The notes under the pieces were generated by a model, which was not told the DNA's origin, did not search any database, and saw nothing but the letters and a program-made list of their open reading frames with translations. This document shows positions 17,873 to 26,305 of a DNA stretch of 37,548 bases, piece after piece. The position numbers were made by a program, and so were the translations under genes. This stretch comes from a virus. The stretch covers positions 1-37,548 of IMG/VR virus record IMGVR_UViG_3300022748_000010. One strand, written 5' to 3'. The stretch's first letter is position 1, and each line of letters begins with the position of its first letter.

Positions 17873-18697
17873 TTATTTCAGGCGTTTGGAGAGTGCTTTC
17901 GACAACTCACGCAACTCAAGAGCGCGGAGCAGTTCGTCGGCTTCGGTCACCACCGCATCAGGCTCACCCTGAGTTGGGGGCACTTCAACTTTCACTGGAG
18001 CATCACGCTCGCTCATTACTCGTTTGAAGATACTAGATGCGGTGGTCGCATCCTTTTTGTTGAGGCCAGCATCACGCAAAGCCTTTTCCAAAACTCGTGG
18101 ATTCAAATTGCCTTGCGCGTCAAACGCCTCAAGTTTTTGAATCTCTGCATTAGGGTTGTTGGGATACATCACGACAGACACTTCGCGCAAACCACCTTTG
18201 GTGATTTGAAAATATGCGTTTTCCCAGTCCATTTCAGGGTTCGAATAAATTGTTCCGTCAGGCCCGGGAGCAAAAGGCTCACCATCAGCGTTGACATACA
18301 TCGCTTCTTCTGCAAAAGCGCCAACAGAAACGCCGCCAAACATATTGGGGCTCTCTTTGAGGATTTGATACAGGTCGTTGCCGCCCACGGTGTTCAAATA
18401 TAAACGGCCTTTTGCGGTCATGCCGGTGTCGTCGAATTCAAACGAATTCCACTCACCCATTGGCATACCCATGTCGTTGTGATTCAAGAACATCGGCAGC
18501 GGTTTGCCAGCCTCGGCAAACTCAGCGGCCCAGTCTGCAAAACCTTCTGGCTGATAGTTGAATTTGCGTCCGTCAGCGCCTTCGCGTGCGCCCCAAGTGG
18601 TTACGCGGGCTTCAAGTTGCCCGCTTGGTTGGGCGGCCTCGTTTGCGTTTTGCGACAGGCTGACTTTCGCCTCGCATACCAGATTCAGTTGTTTCAT
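17873..18697 (-). CDS. Prohead protease, HK97 (S78) family
   Basis: 274 residues. The catalytic His is visible in MFLNHNDMGMPMGEW (H73) and the Ser in FGGVSVGAFAE (S124); REVSVVMYPNNPNAEI then closes the protease core. The C-terminal 80 residues are charged and helical and probably act with the capsid delta domain as scaffold. It matures the capsid by cutting the delta domain. It lies between portal and capsid genes. Confidence 0.9.
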   Translation of the reverse strand: MKQLNLVCEAKVSLSQNANEAAQPSGQLEARVTTWGAREGADGRKFNYQPEGFADWAAEFAEAGKPLPMFLNHNDMGMPMGEWNSFEFDDTGMTAKGRLYLNTVGGNDLYQILKESPNMFGGVSVGAFAEEAMYVNADGEPFAPGPDGTIYSNPEMDWENAYFQITKGGLREVSVVMYPNNPNAEIQKLEAFDAQGNLNPRVLEKALRDAGLNKKDATTASSIFKRVMSERDAPVKVEVPPTQGEPDAVVTEADELLRALELRELSKALSKRLK

Positions 18698-18830
18698 TTA
18701 TCACCCCGTTGTGAATAGATTGATTGTCGTCTTGTATCTTGTGGGGTTTCTCTGTTGGGCAGAGTTTAACATCAGACTTCTTGGTTTGTGAAGCGACAAA
18801 AGCCAGCAATTGATTCAATGCGCTCATCAT
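18612..18830 (-). CDS. Small basic-tailed protein overlapping the protease start
   Basis: 72 residues beginning MMSALNQLLAFVASQTKKSD and ending in a basic RKRGRPTKR segment (62-70) that looks like an AT-hook. Its ATG overlaps the portal stop as ATGA. Its last 86 bases overlap the start of the protease gene in another frame. It fills a stretch that would otherwise be a 129-base gap, which favours it being real, but the overlap and lack of a family keep confidence low. Confidence 0.45.
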   Translation of the reverse strand: MMSALNQLLAFVASQTKKSDVKLCPTEKPHKIQDDNQSIHNGVINETTESGMRGESQPVAKRKRGRPTKRAT

Positions 18831-20224
18831 TTAGCCCCGATGTTCATTTTGTTGCGCTGATTACCACCACCACCGCCCGTGTCTTGCGGGCTTGTGCCAG
18901 AAATTTGTGTATCGCTACCGCCGCCATTTGAACTCAGTTCATCACCGCCGTCAATATCAGGCATGTTCATGTATTGACGCGCTTCGTTTGGTGTCATGAT
19001 TCCGGCTTTCACGCCAGCGGTCACAAAATTCATTTGGTCAAGCGGCGCGCCTTTCAAAAAATCTTTTGTGTCAAAACGAACGTGCAAATTTGGGTAACCG
19101 CGCAACAATTGCGATTTCAATTTTTGCTCGATGTTGATGACCATAGGATACATGACGGTTTTGTAAAACTCATCCAACATCGTTTGCGTGTTGTTGTATT
19201 TTTGGTCAGCAATACCAAGCATCGCAGGTGGCACGCCAAACAAACCGCAAATACGTTTCATGGTTTGCGTTTTCAACGCGGCAGCGTCAGCGTCTTGCAG
19301 CGTGAGCATTTTGATCGGGTCATATTTCATACCTTGATCGAGCAACATGCCTTGGCCTGCTTTGCTTGGGTCGGTTGAGCGCGAGCCTGTCATGGCGTTC
19401 CAAGTGTCTTTGATGCGCGAGGCAATTTCCTTGAATTTCGCGTCGGGAATTACTTGGTCGGTGTAAAAAATGCCGGTTGGCTTTGCGCCGTTCTGCATGA
19501 TAAAGTTTGCATAAATATCAATGTCTTGGTCCAGCGCAACCAACTCGGTTGCCAAAATGCCTTTGTTGAAACCGGACGAGCCTTGCCATGCGGCTTCTTT
19601 GATGTGCATGACTTGGTAATACTCAAGCGGCGTGTCTTTGCTGAAACCGTAGGACGGAGAACTCAGCACATACATTGGATAACGCGTTTCGGACAACTTC
19701 ACGGTGATGAGCGTTGCGTCGAGGTTATACATCTCGATTGGCGTTGCGGTGGAATCTTTTTGCTTTTCGCGCCACCACAGCGTGAACGACTCGCCTGCCA
19801 AATCTTGCCACATGCACCACTGATACCAAAATTCGTAGGCGCTTTGGAAATTGTTTGGCGTAGTCAGCAGGTTCAAAACCTGTTTTGCTTTCGCTTTGTC
19901 GCGGCTTCCAACGCTTTTGTCTTTAATCGCGTCAACAAAAGTGCCGTCATCATTTTTGGACATGATGGAAATGGAACATTGCGACAACGCACGCGCTTTC
20001 ACGCCGACGCAACCCATGATGGTCGAATTGCGCGTGAGCGCGGAAATATCCACCACTCTGCCAGCGGTTGTGGTGCTAGACGTTGTGACATACAGCAACT
20101 GTTGCGCGGGTTGGCTTTTTTGATCGCCAATGACAACTTGGTTACCGAGTTGGAGTTGACCGAGGACAACGTTCGACTCGTTCTGGGTCGTCTTTTTTCC
20201 CTTGAAAATGTCAAAAATTGCCAT
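18827..20224 (-). CDS. Portal protein, HK97 family
   Basis: 465 residues. The middle has the usual portal features: an NAMTGSR segment (about 285), a clip/stem region with MKRICGLFGVPPAMLGI (about 332-348) and the helix TQTMLDEFYKTVMYPMVINI. The C-terminus is a disordered Gly-rich tail. A strong SD AGGAG precedes the ATG. The gene lies between large terminase and protease. Twelve copies would form the DNA entry ring. Confidence 0.92.
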   Translation of the reverse strand: MAIFDIFKGKKTTQNESNVVLGQLQLGNQVVIGDQKSQPAQQLLYVTTSSTTTAGRVVDISALTRNSTIMGCVGVKARALSQCSISIMSKNDDGTFVDAIKDKSVGSRDKAKAKQVLNLLTTPNNFQSAYEFWYQWCMWQDLAGESFTLWWREKQKDSTATPIEMYNLDATLITVKLSETRYPMYVLSSPSYGFSKDTPLEYYQVMHIKEAAWQGSSGFNKGILATELVALDQDIDIYANFIMQNGAKPTGIFYTDQVIPDAKFKEIASRIKDTWNAMTGSRSTDPSKAGQGMLLDQGMKYDPIKMLTLQDADAAALKTQTMKRICGLFGVPPAMLGIADQKYNNTQTMLDEFYKTVMYPMVINIEQKLKSQLLRGYPNLHVRFDTKDFLKGAPLDQMNFVTAGVKAGIMTPNEARQYMNMPDIDGGDELSSNGGGSDTQISGTSPQDTGGGGGNQRNKMNIGAK

Positions 20225-20254
20225 GTTTTTCTCCTGAATTGGCTCGATGTTATA

Positions 20255-21925
20255 TCAAAACGCTCTGAAACCAAAACTGTTGCTCACGAACGGATTGTCC
20301 AAAGAGCAGTGCGCAGCAATAATGAGCGCGATTATTCCGTCAACTTTCGCGGCTTTGTCGGCTTCGTTTTTGCGCACCTTGATGTTGCCGTTCACGTCGG
20401 TGTAAACCTCGCAGTTTCCAAGTTGCCAACCAACAAAAGGGTTCCCGTCGTGTTTGATTTGCTTGTTTAGAATCAATTTTTCCACGTATTTGCTCGGATT
20501 GTTCAAGACCGCCATGCCTTGACCCACCTTTTTCACGGGGACACCAGCATCATGCAAACGAGCCACCAAAGAAGCCGCGTTGTAAGCGTCATAGCCCACC
20601 TCTTTGACGTCATACTTTTTGCATTGCTGGTTAATTATGTAATCGCTGATTTCCCTGTCGTCCATCACGTTGCCCTCGGTCAATTTGAGAATGCCGCTGT
20701 CAATCGCCACGCGGAAAATGTCGAGGTAGTGTTTCGGGATGAATGTGAGGCTTTCCTCCGGCAGGAAAAATTGCCACTCAGCCTCGTAGTCCAGTTCGCC
20801 GTATCGTTTCAGGGTGCACACGGCGTTCAAGTCACGCGTCGCCGCCAAGTCAAAGCCAATGAACACGGCTTCTGGTTGCCTGTCGGCCGGCTCAATCAAA
20901 CAAGTCGGGTCGTCCCAGTGCGCGCGGTCCAACCAAGCAGCATTTGCCGAAACCCACACGTTCAAAGTTTTGCACAAAAACTCATTCAGGGCTGCGGGTT
21001 TGTGTTTCGCTTCCTCGGCACGCGCTTCAATCGCTGACTCAAACACAGAAATGCCGTGCATCGGGTTGGCCTTGGCCCAAGTTGCGGGGTCGTGCCAGTC
21101 GTCGCCCACATCCAAGCCGTACAGCAGGCCGAACCAGCGCGGGTTGTCCGTTGCCTCGCCGCGAAGCATTGATTCGTACATGGACAAATCTTCGTAGAAC
21201 TTGGTGTCTTTGGTGAAAGCCGCCGTGGTGATGTAAATGCGGAGCGGGTTTTGCCGCGCCACCATACCGGAGTGCAAAACTTCAATGGAGTTGCGGTCCA
21301 CGATTTGCGCGGCCTCGTCCACGATAACTGTTGAAGGGTTTTTGCCGTCACCCGTCTTTTTGGTGTCGCGGCTCAACGCTTTGAAAATACTTTGGCTGTC
21401 GCCCCGTTTGCCGATGGCGTATTTGCTTGGCGTGAACAAATCTGCCAATTCTTTTGGCATCGCTTCGATGAAACCTTTGGACGCGTCAAAAACGATGGTC
21501 GCCTGTTCGCGGTTGGTTGCCAGCGTGTAAACCTCTGGTCCAGCCTCGCCAAAAAGCAGTTCGTACAGCGAGATCGCGCCGGTCAGTGTGGATTTGCCAG
21601 CCTTGCGCGGGATGAACAAAATCACATCTGTCACCATGCGACGGGTCAAATCTTTTTTGCCGCGGAACCCGTATATTGCACAAATCAGCAGAATTTGAAA
21701 CGGCTCCAGCACAATCGGCTCGCCAGCCATCGGGCCTTTGGTGTGCTTCAACGTGGCGGTGAAATCCAACACGTGTTGCGGGAAACGCTCATCGAAAACC
21801 CATTCCCACTCTTTGTTCTCGTACTGGTTCAAGAACCGTTGACAAGCCAACTGCACGTTGCGGCAAACCAGAATCTCGCCCTTTGCTACCGCGTGGGCAT
21901 ACGCTACACCGTCCTGCCAGTTCAT
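20255..21925 (-). CDS. terL: Terminase large subunit
   Basis: 556 residues. The ATPase has Walker A PRKAGKST (106-113) and Walker B STVIVDEAA (D203, E204). The nuclease has FIGFDLAATRDLNA (D359, D365) and a late Asp in KVDGIIALIIA. It drives DNA packaging together with the small subunit at 22189-22677. The ATG overlaps the stop of an 85-residue gene (ATGA). The arrangement with P27-type small subunit and HNH nuclease is typical of HK97-like packaging modules. Confidence 0.93.
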   Translation of the reverse strand: MNWQDGVAYAHAVAKGEILVCRNVQLACQRFLNQYENKEWEWVFDERFPQHVLDFTATLKHTKGPMAGEPIVLEPFQILLICAIYGFRGKKDLTRRMVTDVILFIPRKAGKSTLTGAISLYELLFGEAGPEVYTLATNREQATIVFDASKGFIEAMPKELADLFTPSKYAIGKRGDSQSIFKALSRDTKKTGDGKNPSTVIVDEAAQIVDRNSIEVLHSGMVARQNPLRIYITTAAFTKDTKFYEDLSMYESMLRGEATDNPRWFGLLYGLDVGDDWHDPATWAKANPMHGISVFESAIEARAEEAKHKPAALNEFLCKTLNVWVSANAAWLDRAHWDDPTCLIEPADRQPEAVFIGFDLAATRDLNAVCTLKRYGELDYEAEWQFFLPEESLTFIPKHYLDIFRVAIDSGILKLTEGNVMDDREISDYIINQQCKKYDVKEVGYDAYNAASLVARLHDAGVPVKKVGQGMAVLNNPSKYVEKLILNKQIKHDGNPFVGWQLGNCEVYTDVNGNIKVRKNEADKAAKVDGIIALIIAAHCSLDNPFVSNSFGFRAF

Positions 21926-22179
21926 TTGTCGTACCCGATTTGCTGCGACGTTTCAGCCAGTTTCCACAGCGCACGCTCTTGTTTGATGCCAGCGTCGCGC
22001 CCGCGCTCAAAGCCGTCCATGTGTGCGATGGTCAACATATCGGCGTACTCTCGCTCCACTTTGTCTTCTATCAGTTTGGCAAAGGCTTCAAGTTCAAAAC
22101 TTGTAAAGTGAAACAATTGGTGTTTCTTAAAACATCCAGCCTGTCTAGCCATCTCAATGATTTCATCTTGTTTTGTCAT
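21922..22179 (-). CDS. Small phage protein of the DEIIxMAxQAG type
   Basis: 85 residues beginning MTKQDEIIEMARQAGCFKKH, with ELEAFAKLIEDKVEREYADM in the middle. It is related to the plus-strand protein at 33451-33750 (MTQDEIIKMAKQAG, LEVFVKLVAAKEREEIARM). Such proteins are common in phages and have no assigned function. SD AAGGAAA precedes it. It is coupled to the terminase large subunit gene, which may only reflect gene packing. Confidence 0.7.
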   Translation of the reverse strand: MTKQDEIIEMARQAGCFKKHQLFHFTSFELEAFAKLIEDKVEREYADMLTIAHMDGFERGRDAGIKQERALWKLAETSQQIGYDK

Positions 22180-22188
22180 GTTGTTTCC

Positions 22189-22677
22189 TTATCGCGCCAT
22201 TGGACCTTTGAGGAATTGAGTCAGCGGGCTGTCTTCCTCTGACTTGCCGGCCGACAAACGGCTACGCGGGGTGAGGCCCATTTCATTCATCAGTTGGATG
22301 ATGAGTGTCATGGTCTTTTGCCGGATGCCGATGTAAGGGTTAGGGCCAACGGTCGCGCCGTTGTTGAAAGTGGTCACGATGCCGTTTTTGTTGATGCCAC
22401 GGGTGCATTTGACATACAACTCCACGTGGTCAGCCAGCATCGCCAGCGTGTGTTTGTCTTGGTCGTTGCCAATTCCGTAGACGGTGAACAGAAAATCAGC
22501 GGTTTCCTCGATGAATTTGTCCTTGTCCCACCCGTCGGGATTGTCGAGCCATTCCGCTTTAGGGATTCTCTTTTTTATATTTTCGGGCAGGGCCGTAGGC
22601 ATTCCCTTGCGTGGGGTTGTGCCGTCAACCAAATGCAGTTCTGGGGCTTTTTTGTTACTCATGCCGTAATAATACAT
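22189..22677 (-). CDS. Terminase small subunit, P27-like
   Basis: 162 residues. The helical C-terminal half with NPYIGIRQKTMTLIIQLMNE and MGLTPRSRLS is typical of P27-family small terminases, which recognise the packaging site. The start at 22677 is chosen because a G-rich SD (AAGGGGGGG) lies five bases upstream; an ATG at 22662 is too far from it. A dyad at 22681-22722 immediately upstream is a candidate packaging site. Confidence 0.75.
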   Translation of the reverse strand: MYYYGMSNKKAPELHLVDGTTPRKGMPTALPENIKKRIPKAEWLDNPDGWDKDKFIEETADFLFTVYGIGNDQDKHTLAMLADHVELYVKCTRGINKNGIVTTFNNGATVGPNPYIGIRQKTMTLIIQLMNEMGLTPRSRLSAGKSEEDSPLTQFLKGPMAR

Positions 22678-22680
22678 GGG

Positions 22681-22722
22681 GACCCCCCCTTCGTCAAATT
22701 ACTTTGCGCGTAATTGGGGGTC
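22681..22722. other. Candidate packaging site (nested dyad, cos/pac-like)
   Basis: In the 74-base gap between HNH and small terminase genes, GACCCCC (22681-22687) pairs with GGGGGTC (22716-22722), and inside it AATTAC (22697-22702) pairs with GTAATT (22710-22715). The G/C blocks are unusual for this genome. The site could equally be an RNA hairpin that controls the small terminase, because its G-run is part of the ribosome binding site. Confidence 0.4.
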
Positions 22723-22751
22723 GGCCTTGCTTGTTTCGATGCTTCCGACGT

Positions 22752-23228
22752 TTAAGTTTCAGTCCGCAGGGCTCCGGGCGCGTCATCCTCAAGCCCCATG
22801 ACGTATGCGTAGTCTGTGCGTTGGTAGTCCTGATGTGGCGTGCCAAAGCGTCTGTATATGCCCACTCGCTCCAGTTGGCCCTTATGTGCGTGATGCGTGT
22901 CACACAGGCTTTGGAACTTGTTGATGAAGAAGGCTTCTTTGTTGATGCGTGACCAAGGGAACACATGGTCCACAGTGGTTGCCGAGGTGATGATGCCTTC
23001 TGCTTCACATCCTGCGCAGATCGGGTGCTTGCTGAGTTGAATCTGCCTCAGTGCTTGCCATTGCCGTGTTTGATACATGGCGTTGAACTGCTTGCGCTCA
23101 TCACTCTGGTTGATGTGTGTGGTTTGCTTCTCTTTGCCGCCGTGCTCCATGCAATAGGCATTCAGTTTGCTTTTGCCGTTCTTGCACCCGAGGCTGGCAC
23201 ACTTCTTGTATGTCGGGATGCTGGGCAT
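22752..23228 (-). CDS. HNH endonuclease of the packaging module
   Basis: 158 residues. CAGC (C71, C74), VDHVFPW (D87, H88), NKFQSLC (N103, C109) and HH (112-113) make a zinc-bound HNH site; a CASLGC/CMEHG zinc motif lies at the N-terminus. HNH proteins beside terminases nick or cut DNA during packaging in HK97-like phages. The start overlaps the upstream stop as TGATG. Confidence 0.88.
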   Translation of the reverse strand: MPSIPTYKKCASLGCKNGKSKLNAYCMEHGGKEKQTTHINQSDERKQFNAMYQTRQWQALRQIQLSKHPICAGCEAEGIITSATTVDHVFPWSRINKEAFFINKFQSLCDTHHAHKGQLERVGIYRRFGTPHQDYQRTDYAYVMGLEDDAPGALRTET

Positions 23229-23716
23229 CAGCGCAAGAAACGCAATTTGTAGATGGTGCTGTCGATCAGTTGAGCAATCTCGTCTGTGATGTTCTGGAGT
23301 TCGCTGTCTTGGGCCAACTCTTTACGGGCGTTGGCAACGTACTCGCTCAACAGAATCATGTATTCCAGTGCGGGCGGGGCTGTCCAAAAACGGGTGTCAT
23401 ATCCTTCGATGATGCCGTATTTGCCCTGATACGCCTCTACATAGTCGTCCACCAAATCACCGATCTCGGTGTAATAGGTCTCAAGCGCTTTGTGTTCCGA
23501 GTACGAGCGGCTTTGCAAATGCAGGATGTGCGCCGAGGTGACAGAGTTGAGCAAACTCAGGACGAACTCTTGGACTGTGTATTCGTTTTCGTTCATGGCT
23601 TCGCCTTTGAATCCGTTAGCGTGTGCTGCTTGGCCCACTTGAATCGCCTTCTGCTTGGTGCTGAATGGGCCTTTGCTCCCCCAGTACCATCCGTCCTGTT
23701 TCTTCATTATCGGCAT
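23228..23716 (-). CDS. Unknown phage protein, DUF5856-like, with WYWGSKGPF N-terminus
   Basis: 162 residues from MPIMKKQDGWYWGSKGPF, a small motif common in phages. SD AAGGA is five bases before this ATG (23716); an upstream in-frame extension to 23803 runs inside another gene and is rejected. The second part, from about MNENEYTVQEFVLSLLN, is helical with HILHLQSRSYSEHKALETYY and DYVEAYQGKYGI, resembling DUF5856. The two parts may be separate genes in relatives, and an internal ATG with a weak SD exists. Function unknown. Confidence 0.7.
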   Translation of the reverse strand: MPIMKKQDGWYWGSKGPFSTKQKAIQVGQAAHANGFKGEAMNENEYTVQEFVLSLLNSVTSAHILHLQSRSYSEHKALETYYTEIGDLVDDYVEAYQGKYGIIEGYDTRFWTAPPALEYMILLSEYVANARKELAQDSELQNITDEIAQLIDSTIYKLRFLR

Positions 23717-23813
23717 GTCTGTCCTTTTTTTTGCCAAAGATGAGGTCCATGTTGCGACTGAAAGCCTCATGGTCTGTTGGTCGCTGTGCGCTACCTTTGC
23801 CACCGTCGCTCAT
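23616..23813 (-). CDS. Small SDGGKGS/FGKKK phage peptide with overlapping tail
   Basis: 65 residues beginning MSDGGKGSAQRPTDHEAF and containing NMDLIFGKKK. This type of peptide is widespread in phages and usually ends soon after FGKKK. Here the frame continues past an A8 run (23725-23732) and overlaps the next gene by about 100 bases. SD GAAGG is best spaced for the ATG at 23813; an ATG at 23819 overlaps the upstream stop. Function unknown. Confidence 0.6.
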   Translation of the reverse strand: MSDGGKGSAQRPTDHEAFSRNMDLIFGKKKDRHADNEETGRMVLGEQRPIQHQAEGDSSGPSSTR

Positions 23814-23815
23814 AC

Positions 23816-24040
23816 TCATCCCTTCTGATATTGTCGCCGCTTACAGGCGTGTTTGCAACCGCAATTCGGTTCGACTTTCCACTCCGGCACTTCGCCCCAT
23901 CGCTCCATGCTTTTCGCCATGCCTTGTCGCATCATCTTGCATGGCTCGTCTAATAGTAGTCGCTCGCGGCAACCGAGGCAGGTCATTTGATAAATGCCCC
24001 AGTGTTTCTCGGTCTTGGCTCTGTCGCAGTCTTGGCACAT
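23816..24040 (-). CDS. Cys-rich small protein, zinc-finger-like
   Basis: 74 residues with MCQDC (C2, C5) and CLGC (C21, C24), probably one zinc site, and a Cys-rich basic end (CGCKHACKRRQ). The ATG at 24040 overlaps the stop of the dioxygenase gene as TGATG, so it is the last gene of the coupled cassette. It could bring DNA binding to the cassette or be unrelated. No family recognised. Confidence 0.65.
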   Translation of the reverse strand: MCQDCDRAKTEKHWGIYQMTCLGCRERLLLDEPCKMMRQGMAKSMERWGEVPEWKVEPNCGCKHACKRRQYQKG

Positions 24041-24813
24041 CACCAAAATTGATTGAACGCTTTGAGCGGGTAGAACACCAGCGTGTTGCGATATCCGTCC
24101 TCACGCAGCGGGATGATTGGCGTCACACCGTGCACGTTGCGCCACGCAGGGTAGACCAGCATGGAGTTATCCGCGGAGTCTACGGTTGCGCCGTAGTCTG
24201 GCACTGTGGTATTGCCACCTTTGGCGTGGCTACGCTTGGCGATGATGACGTTCACGCATCCCTCTAGGTTTGCGGCATCACGGTGGAATGGCGCGGCGAT
24301 GTTGTAGTTCGAGATGGAACTGGTGAACAGTCTGCCGAAACGCCATTGCGGAGGCACTTTCTCGTTGATGATCGCCTCTTGCTGCTCGTAGATGTTGGGT
24401 GTGATTTCTTTTATCAGGTCTTCCGCTTCCTTACACGCAACCAACATGGCTTTGATGAACGTCTGCGCGGATTTGACTTGGTGCACACTGGAAATCGTTG
24501 GGTAATTGCGCCTCATGTGTGGCTTGGGCGGCACGGAGCCGATGATCGTGCTGTATTGCTTGACCTCTGCCTCTTTGTTCATCAGCCCGCTGGAGCGTCG
24601 CATTTCGCTTTTGGGCACACGGCTGGAGCGCAGTTCCGCGTTCGCCACTTCCACGGCTTTGAGCAATCGGCCCGACACGCTTTTGATGTAGAAACCGATC
24701 GGCTCGCCGTTGACGGTGAAAATCGTGTCTTCCGTGATGTTGGGCTCAATGTCTCCGCACTTGTCGCCGATTTTGACGCTGTGTTCAAGTTGTAATAGTT
24801 CGACACATTTCAT
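24040..24813 (-). CDS. 2-oxoglutarate/Fe(II) dioxygenase, TET/JBP-like; candidate DNA base oxidase
   Basis: 257 residues. The double-stranded beta-helix core shows FHRDAAN (H177, D179) as the first iron ligands, GG at 199-200, NVHGVTPI (H228) as the third ligand and YRNTLVFYPLKAF (R242) for 2-oxoglutarate. This spacing and the HGVTPI...YRNTLVFY pattern fit TET/JBP-family enzymes, which oxidise 5-methyl groups of pyrimidines in DNA. The N-terminal 150 residues are helical and may bind DNA. The start overlaps the glycosyltransferase stop (ATGA) and the stop overlaps the next start. Family call is by motif only; another 2OG class is possible. Confidence 0.7.
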   Translation of the reverse strand: MKCVELLQLEHSVKIGDKCGDIEPNITEDTIFTVNGEPIGFYIKSVSGRLLKAVEVANAELRSSRVPKSEMRRSSGLMNKEAEVKQYSTIIGSVPPKPHMRRNYPTISSVHQVKSAQTFIKAMLVACKEAEDLIKEITPNIYEQQEAIINEKVPPQWRFGRLFTSSISNYNIAAPFHRDAANLEGCVNVIIAKRSHAKGGNTTVPDYGATVDSADNSMLVYPAWRNVHGVTPIIPLREDGYRNTLVFYPLKAFNQFW

Positions 24814-25694
24814 ATTGCCTCCAAGAATTCTTTTTCCAACTCGGCTTTGAAATCGCGCCCTGCAAACATGGCAATCTGTTTCTCACGCAGTTTTTCATAG
24901 TCCTTGAGCCTTTCGCTGACGTCTGTTTGCGAGGACACGGAGAACGCATCGTCCCAGAATCCGGCGTGTTCAAGTGTGCGGCGGCTCCGGCTGTCGTACA
25001 GCATCAACACTTTGCCACCAATCACCTCGTAGAAACGATTTGCAGGACTCATCGTTGTTTTGTGGGAGAACGTGTCCTCGATGTAAATTGAGGACTGAAA
25101 CAGGGGCAAAACCTTGCGAATATCGCGGTCACCCTTGTAAATGCTCATTTTGCGGTTGATGCTGTGGAAGTTTTCGATGTTGCGCTGCGAGGTGGAGATG
25201 TGAATCGGCACTTCATTGCCCGAGAACCAGTGTCGGAACGCGGGGATGCGATCTTCACGGAAAGCGCCGTAATAGAACAATCCGTCGTGTTTGTGCTGTT
25301 TGACGGGGCCGTCCCAGTGCAACAACTTGTTGAAGTCCACATATTTGTGGCTTTTCCAGTTGTTGAAATTAGAATACTGCGCGATGCGTGACACTTTCGG
25401 GTTGTCGCGCAAAAACTTGAGTTGGCTGGGCAAAATGATCGCGTAGTCATTGCCAATCCACACCACTTCTTTAGCGCGCTGGCACAGCCATTTGATTTCG
25501 TCACGGAAGTCGCAGAACGCAAACACTCCGTTCACCAAGTAAACGCGGTCTATCTCAAACCCGAGCGCGATCTTGGCTTTGGCAGGGTCATCCACCAAAC
25601 GGATGCCGAGCAAGTTGCTCATCCAAGAGGCGATGCGGTTGGAGGCCGTAGTCGTTCCTGCGGTGCATTTTGTTGGGTTGATGACGATGTTCAT
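24810..25694 (-). CDS. GT-B-type glycosyltransferase, candidate DNA glycosyltransferase
   Basis: 294 residues from MNIVINPTKCTAG. The start at 25694 overlaps the ParB stop as ATGA, which rules out a longer extension. The N-terminal half looks like a Rossmann-type domain. The C-terminal half has GLFYYGAFREDRIP (138-151), IYIED (203-207) and PANRFYEVIGGKVLMLYD (217-234; Glu223), the layout of the nucleotide-sugar site of GT-B enzymes. Next to a TET/JBP-like enzyme it probably adds sugar to an oxidised base. Acceptor and donor are unknown. Confidence 0.65.
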   Translation of the reverse strand: MNIVINPTKCTAGTTTASNRIASWMSNLLGIRLVDDPAKAKIALGFEIDRVYLVNGVFAFCDFRDEIKWLCQRAKEVVWIGNDYAIILPSQLKFLRDNPKVSRIAQYSNFNNWKSHKYVDFNKLLHWDGPVKQHKHDGLFYYGAFREDRIPAFRHWFSGNEVPIHISTSQRNIENFHSINRKMSIYKGDRDIRKVLPLFQSSIYIEDTFSHKTTMSPANRFYEVIGGKVLMLYDSRSRRTLEHAGFWDDAFSVSSQTDVSERLKDYEKLREKQIAMFAGRDFKAELEKEFLEAI

Positions 25695-26305
25695 TCTGCT
25701 TTGGCTTTCTCTTTGCGCAGGTAGTCCATGAACATAAAGCCAACGTAAGCGCCCTTCTCGCGCCACCATTTGACCAACTCCATCGCCTCGTCGTAGTGGT
25801 CCAACTCGAACTCAATTTGAATGGCCTTGCGTGTTCCCTTCATCATGTCCTCAATCTGAGAGTCGAGGTCGTCCTCGTCATCAAGCACCGAGTAGTCCAC
25901 ATCTGATTGCTTGATTTCCGACGGGTCGAACGCCAACAGGCTAATGTCTTCGCCAAGTTCGCGCAGTTCGCCAATCTCCAACATCAACATTTCCTCGTCC
26001 CATGTTGAATTGAGCGCAATCTTGTTGTCTGCGATGACGTACATCCGCTTTTGCGTTTCGGTCATGTCGCTGCCGTCAATCGTTGGCACTTCCTCCATGC
26101 CGAGTTTCATGGCGGCTTTCACACGCCCGTGGCCCGCGATGATGCCGTCCTCGCCGTCGATCAAAACAGGCACACGGAAACCGAACTCACGGATGGAGCC
26201 AGCAATTTGCGCCACTTGCGCGTCGCTGTGTACGCGGCTGTTCCGCGCATAAGGTATTAGGTCTGCAACGGGTTTGTAGACGATTTGCAATTTTTGTTGT
26301 GTCAT
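25691..26305 (-). CDS. ParB-like nuclease/CTPase-domain protein
   Basis: 204 residues from MTQQKLQIVYKPVADLIPY. The ParB box GIIAGHGR lies at 54-61, with the preceding NSRVHSDAQVAQIAGSIREF helix. The C-terminal half is acidic (DDEDDLDSQIEDMMKG) and not the usual ParB HTH, so it is not a partition protein. SD AAAGGAA is well spaced and the ATG overlaps the upstream stop. ParB-like proteins of this sort are found near phage DNA modification genes. Confidence 0.82.
   Translation of the reverse strand: MTQQKLQIVYKPVADLIPYARNSRVHSDAQVAQIAGSIREFGFRVPVLIDGEDGIIAGHGRVKAAMKLGMEEVPTIDGSDMTETQKRMYVIADNKIALNSTWDEEMLMLEIGELRELGEDISLLAFDPSEIKQSDVDYSVLDDEDDLDSQIEDMMKGTRKAIQIEFELDHYDEAMELVKWWREKGAYVGFMFMDYLRKEKAKAE

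Noticed and set aside
22681-22722. Dyad as a rho-independent terminator
   Set aside because: No T-run on either strand after the stem.
25691-26305. ParB-like protein as a plasmid-type partition system
   Set aside because: No ParA gene nearby and no ParB-type HTH in the second half; it is embedded in the modification cassette.
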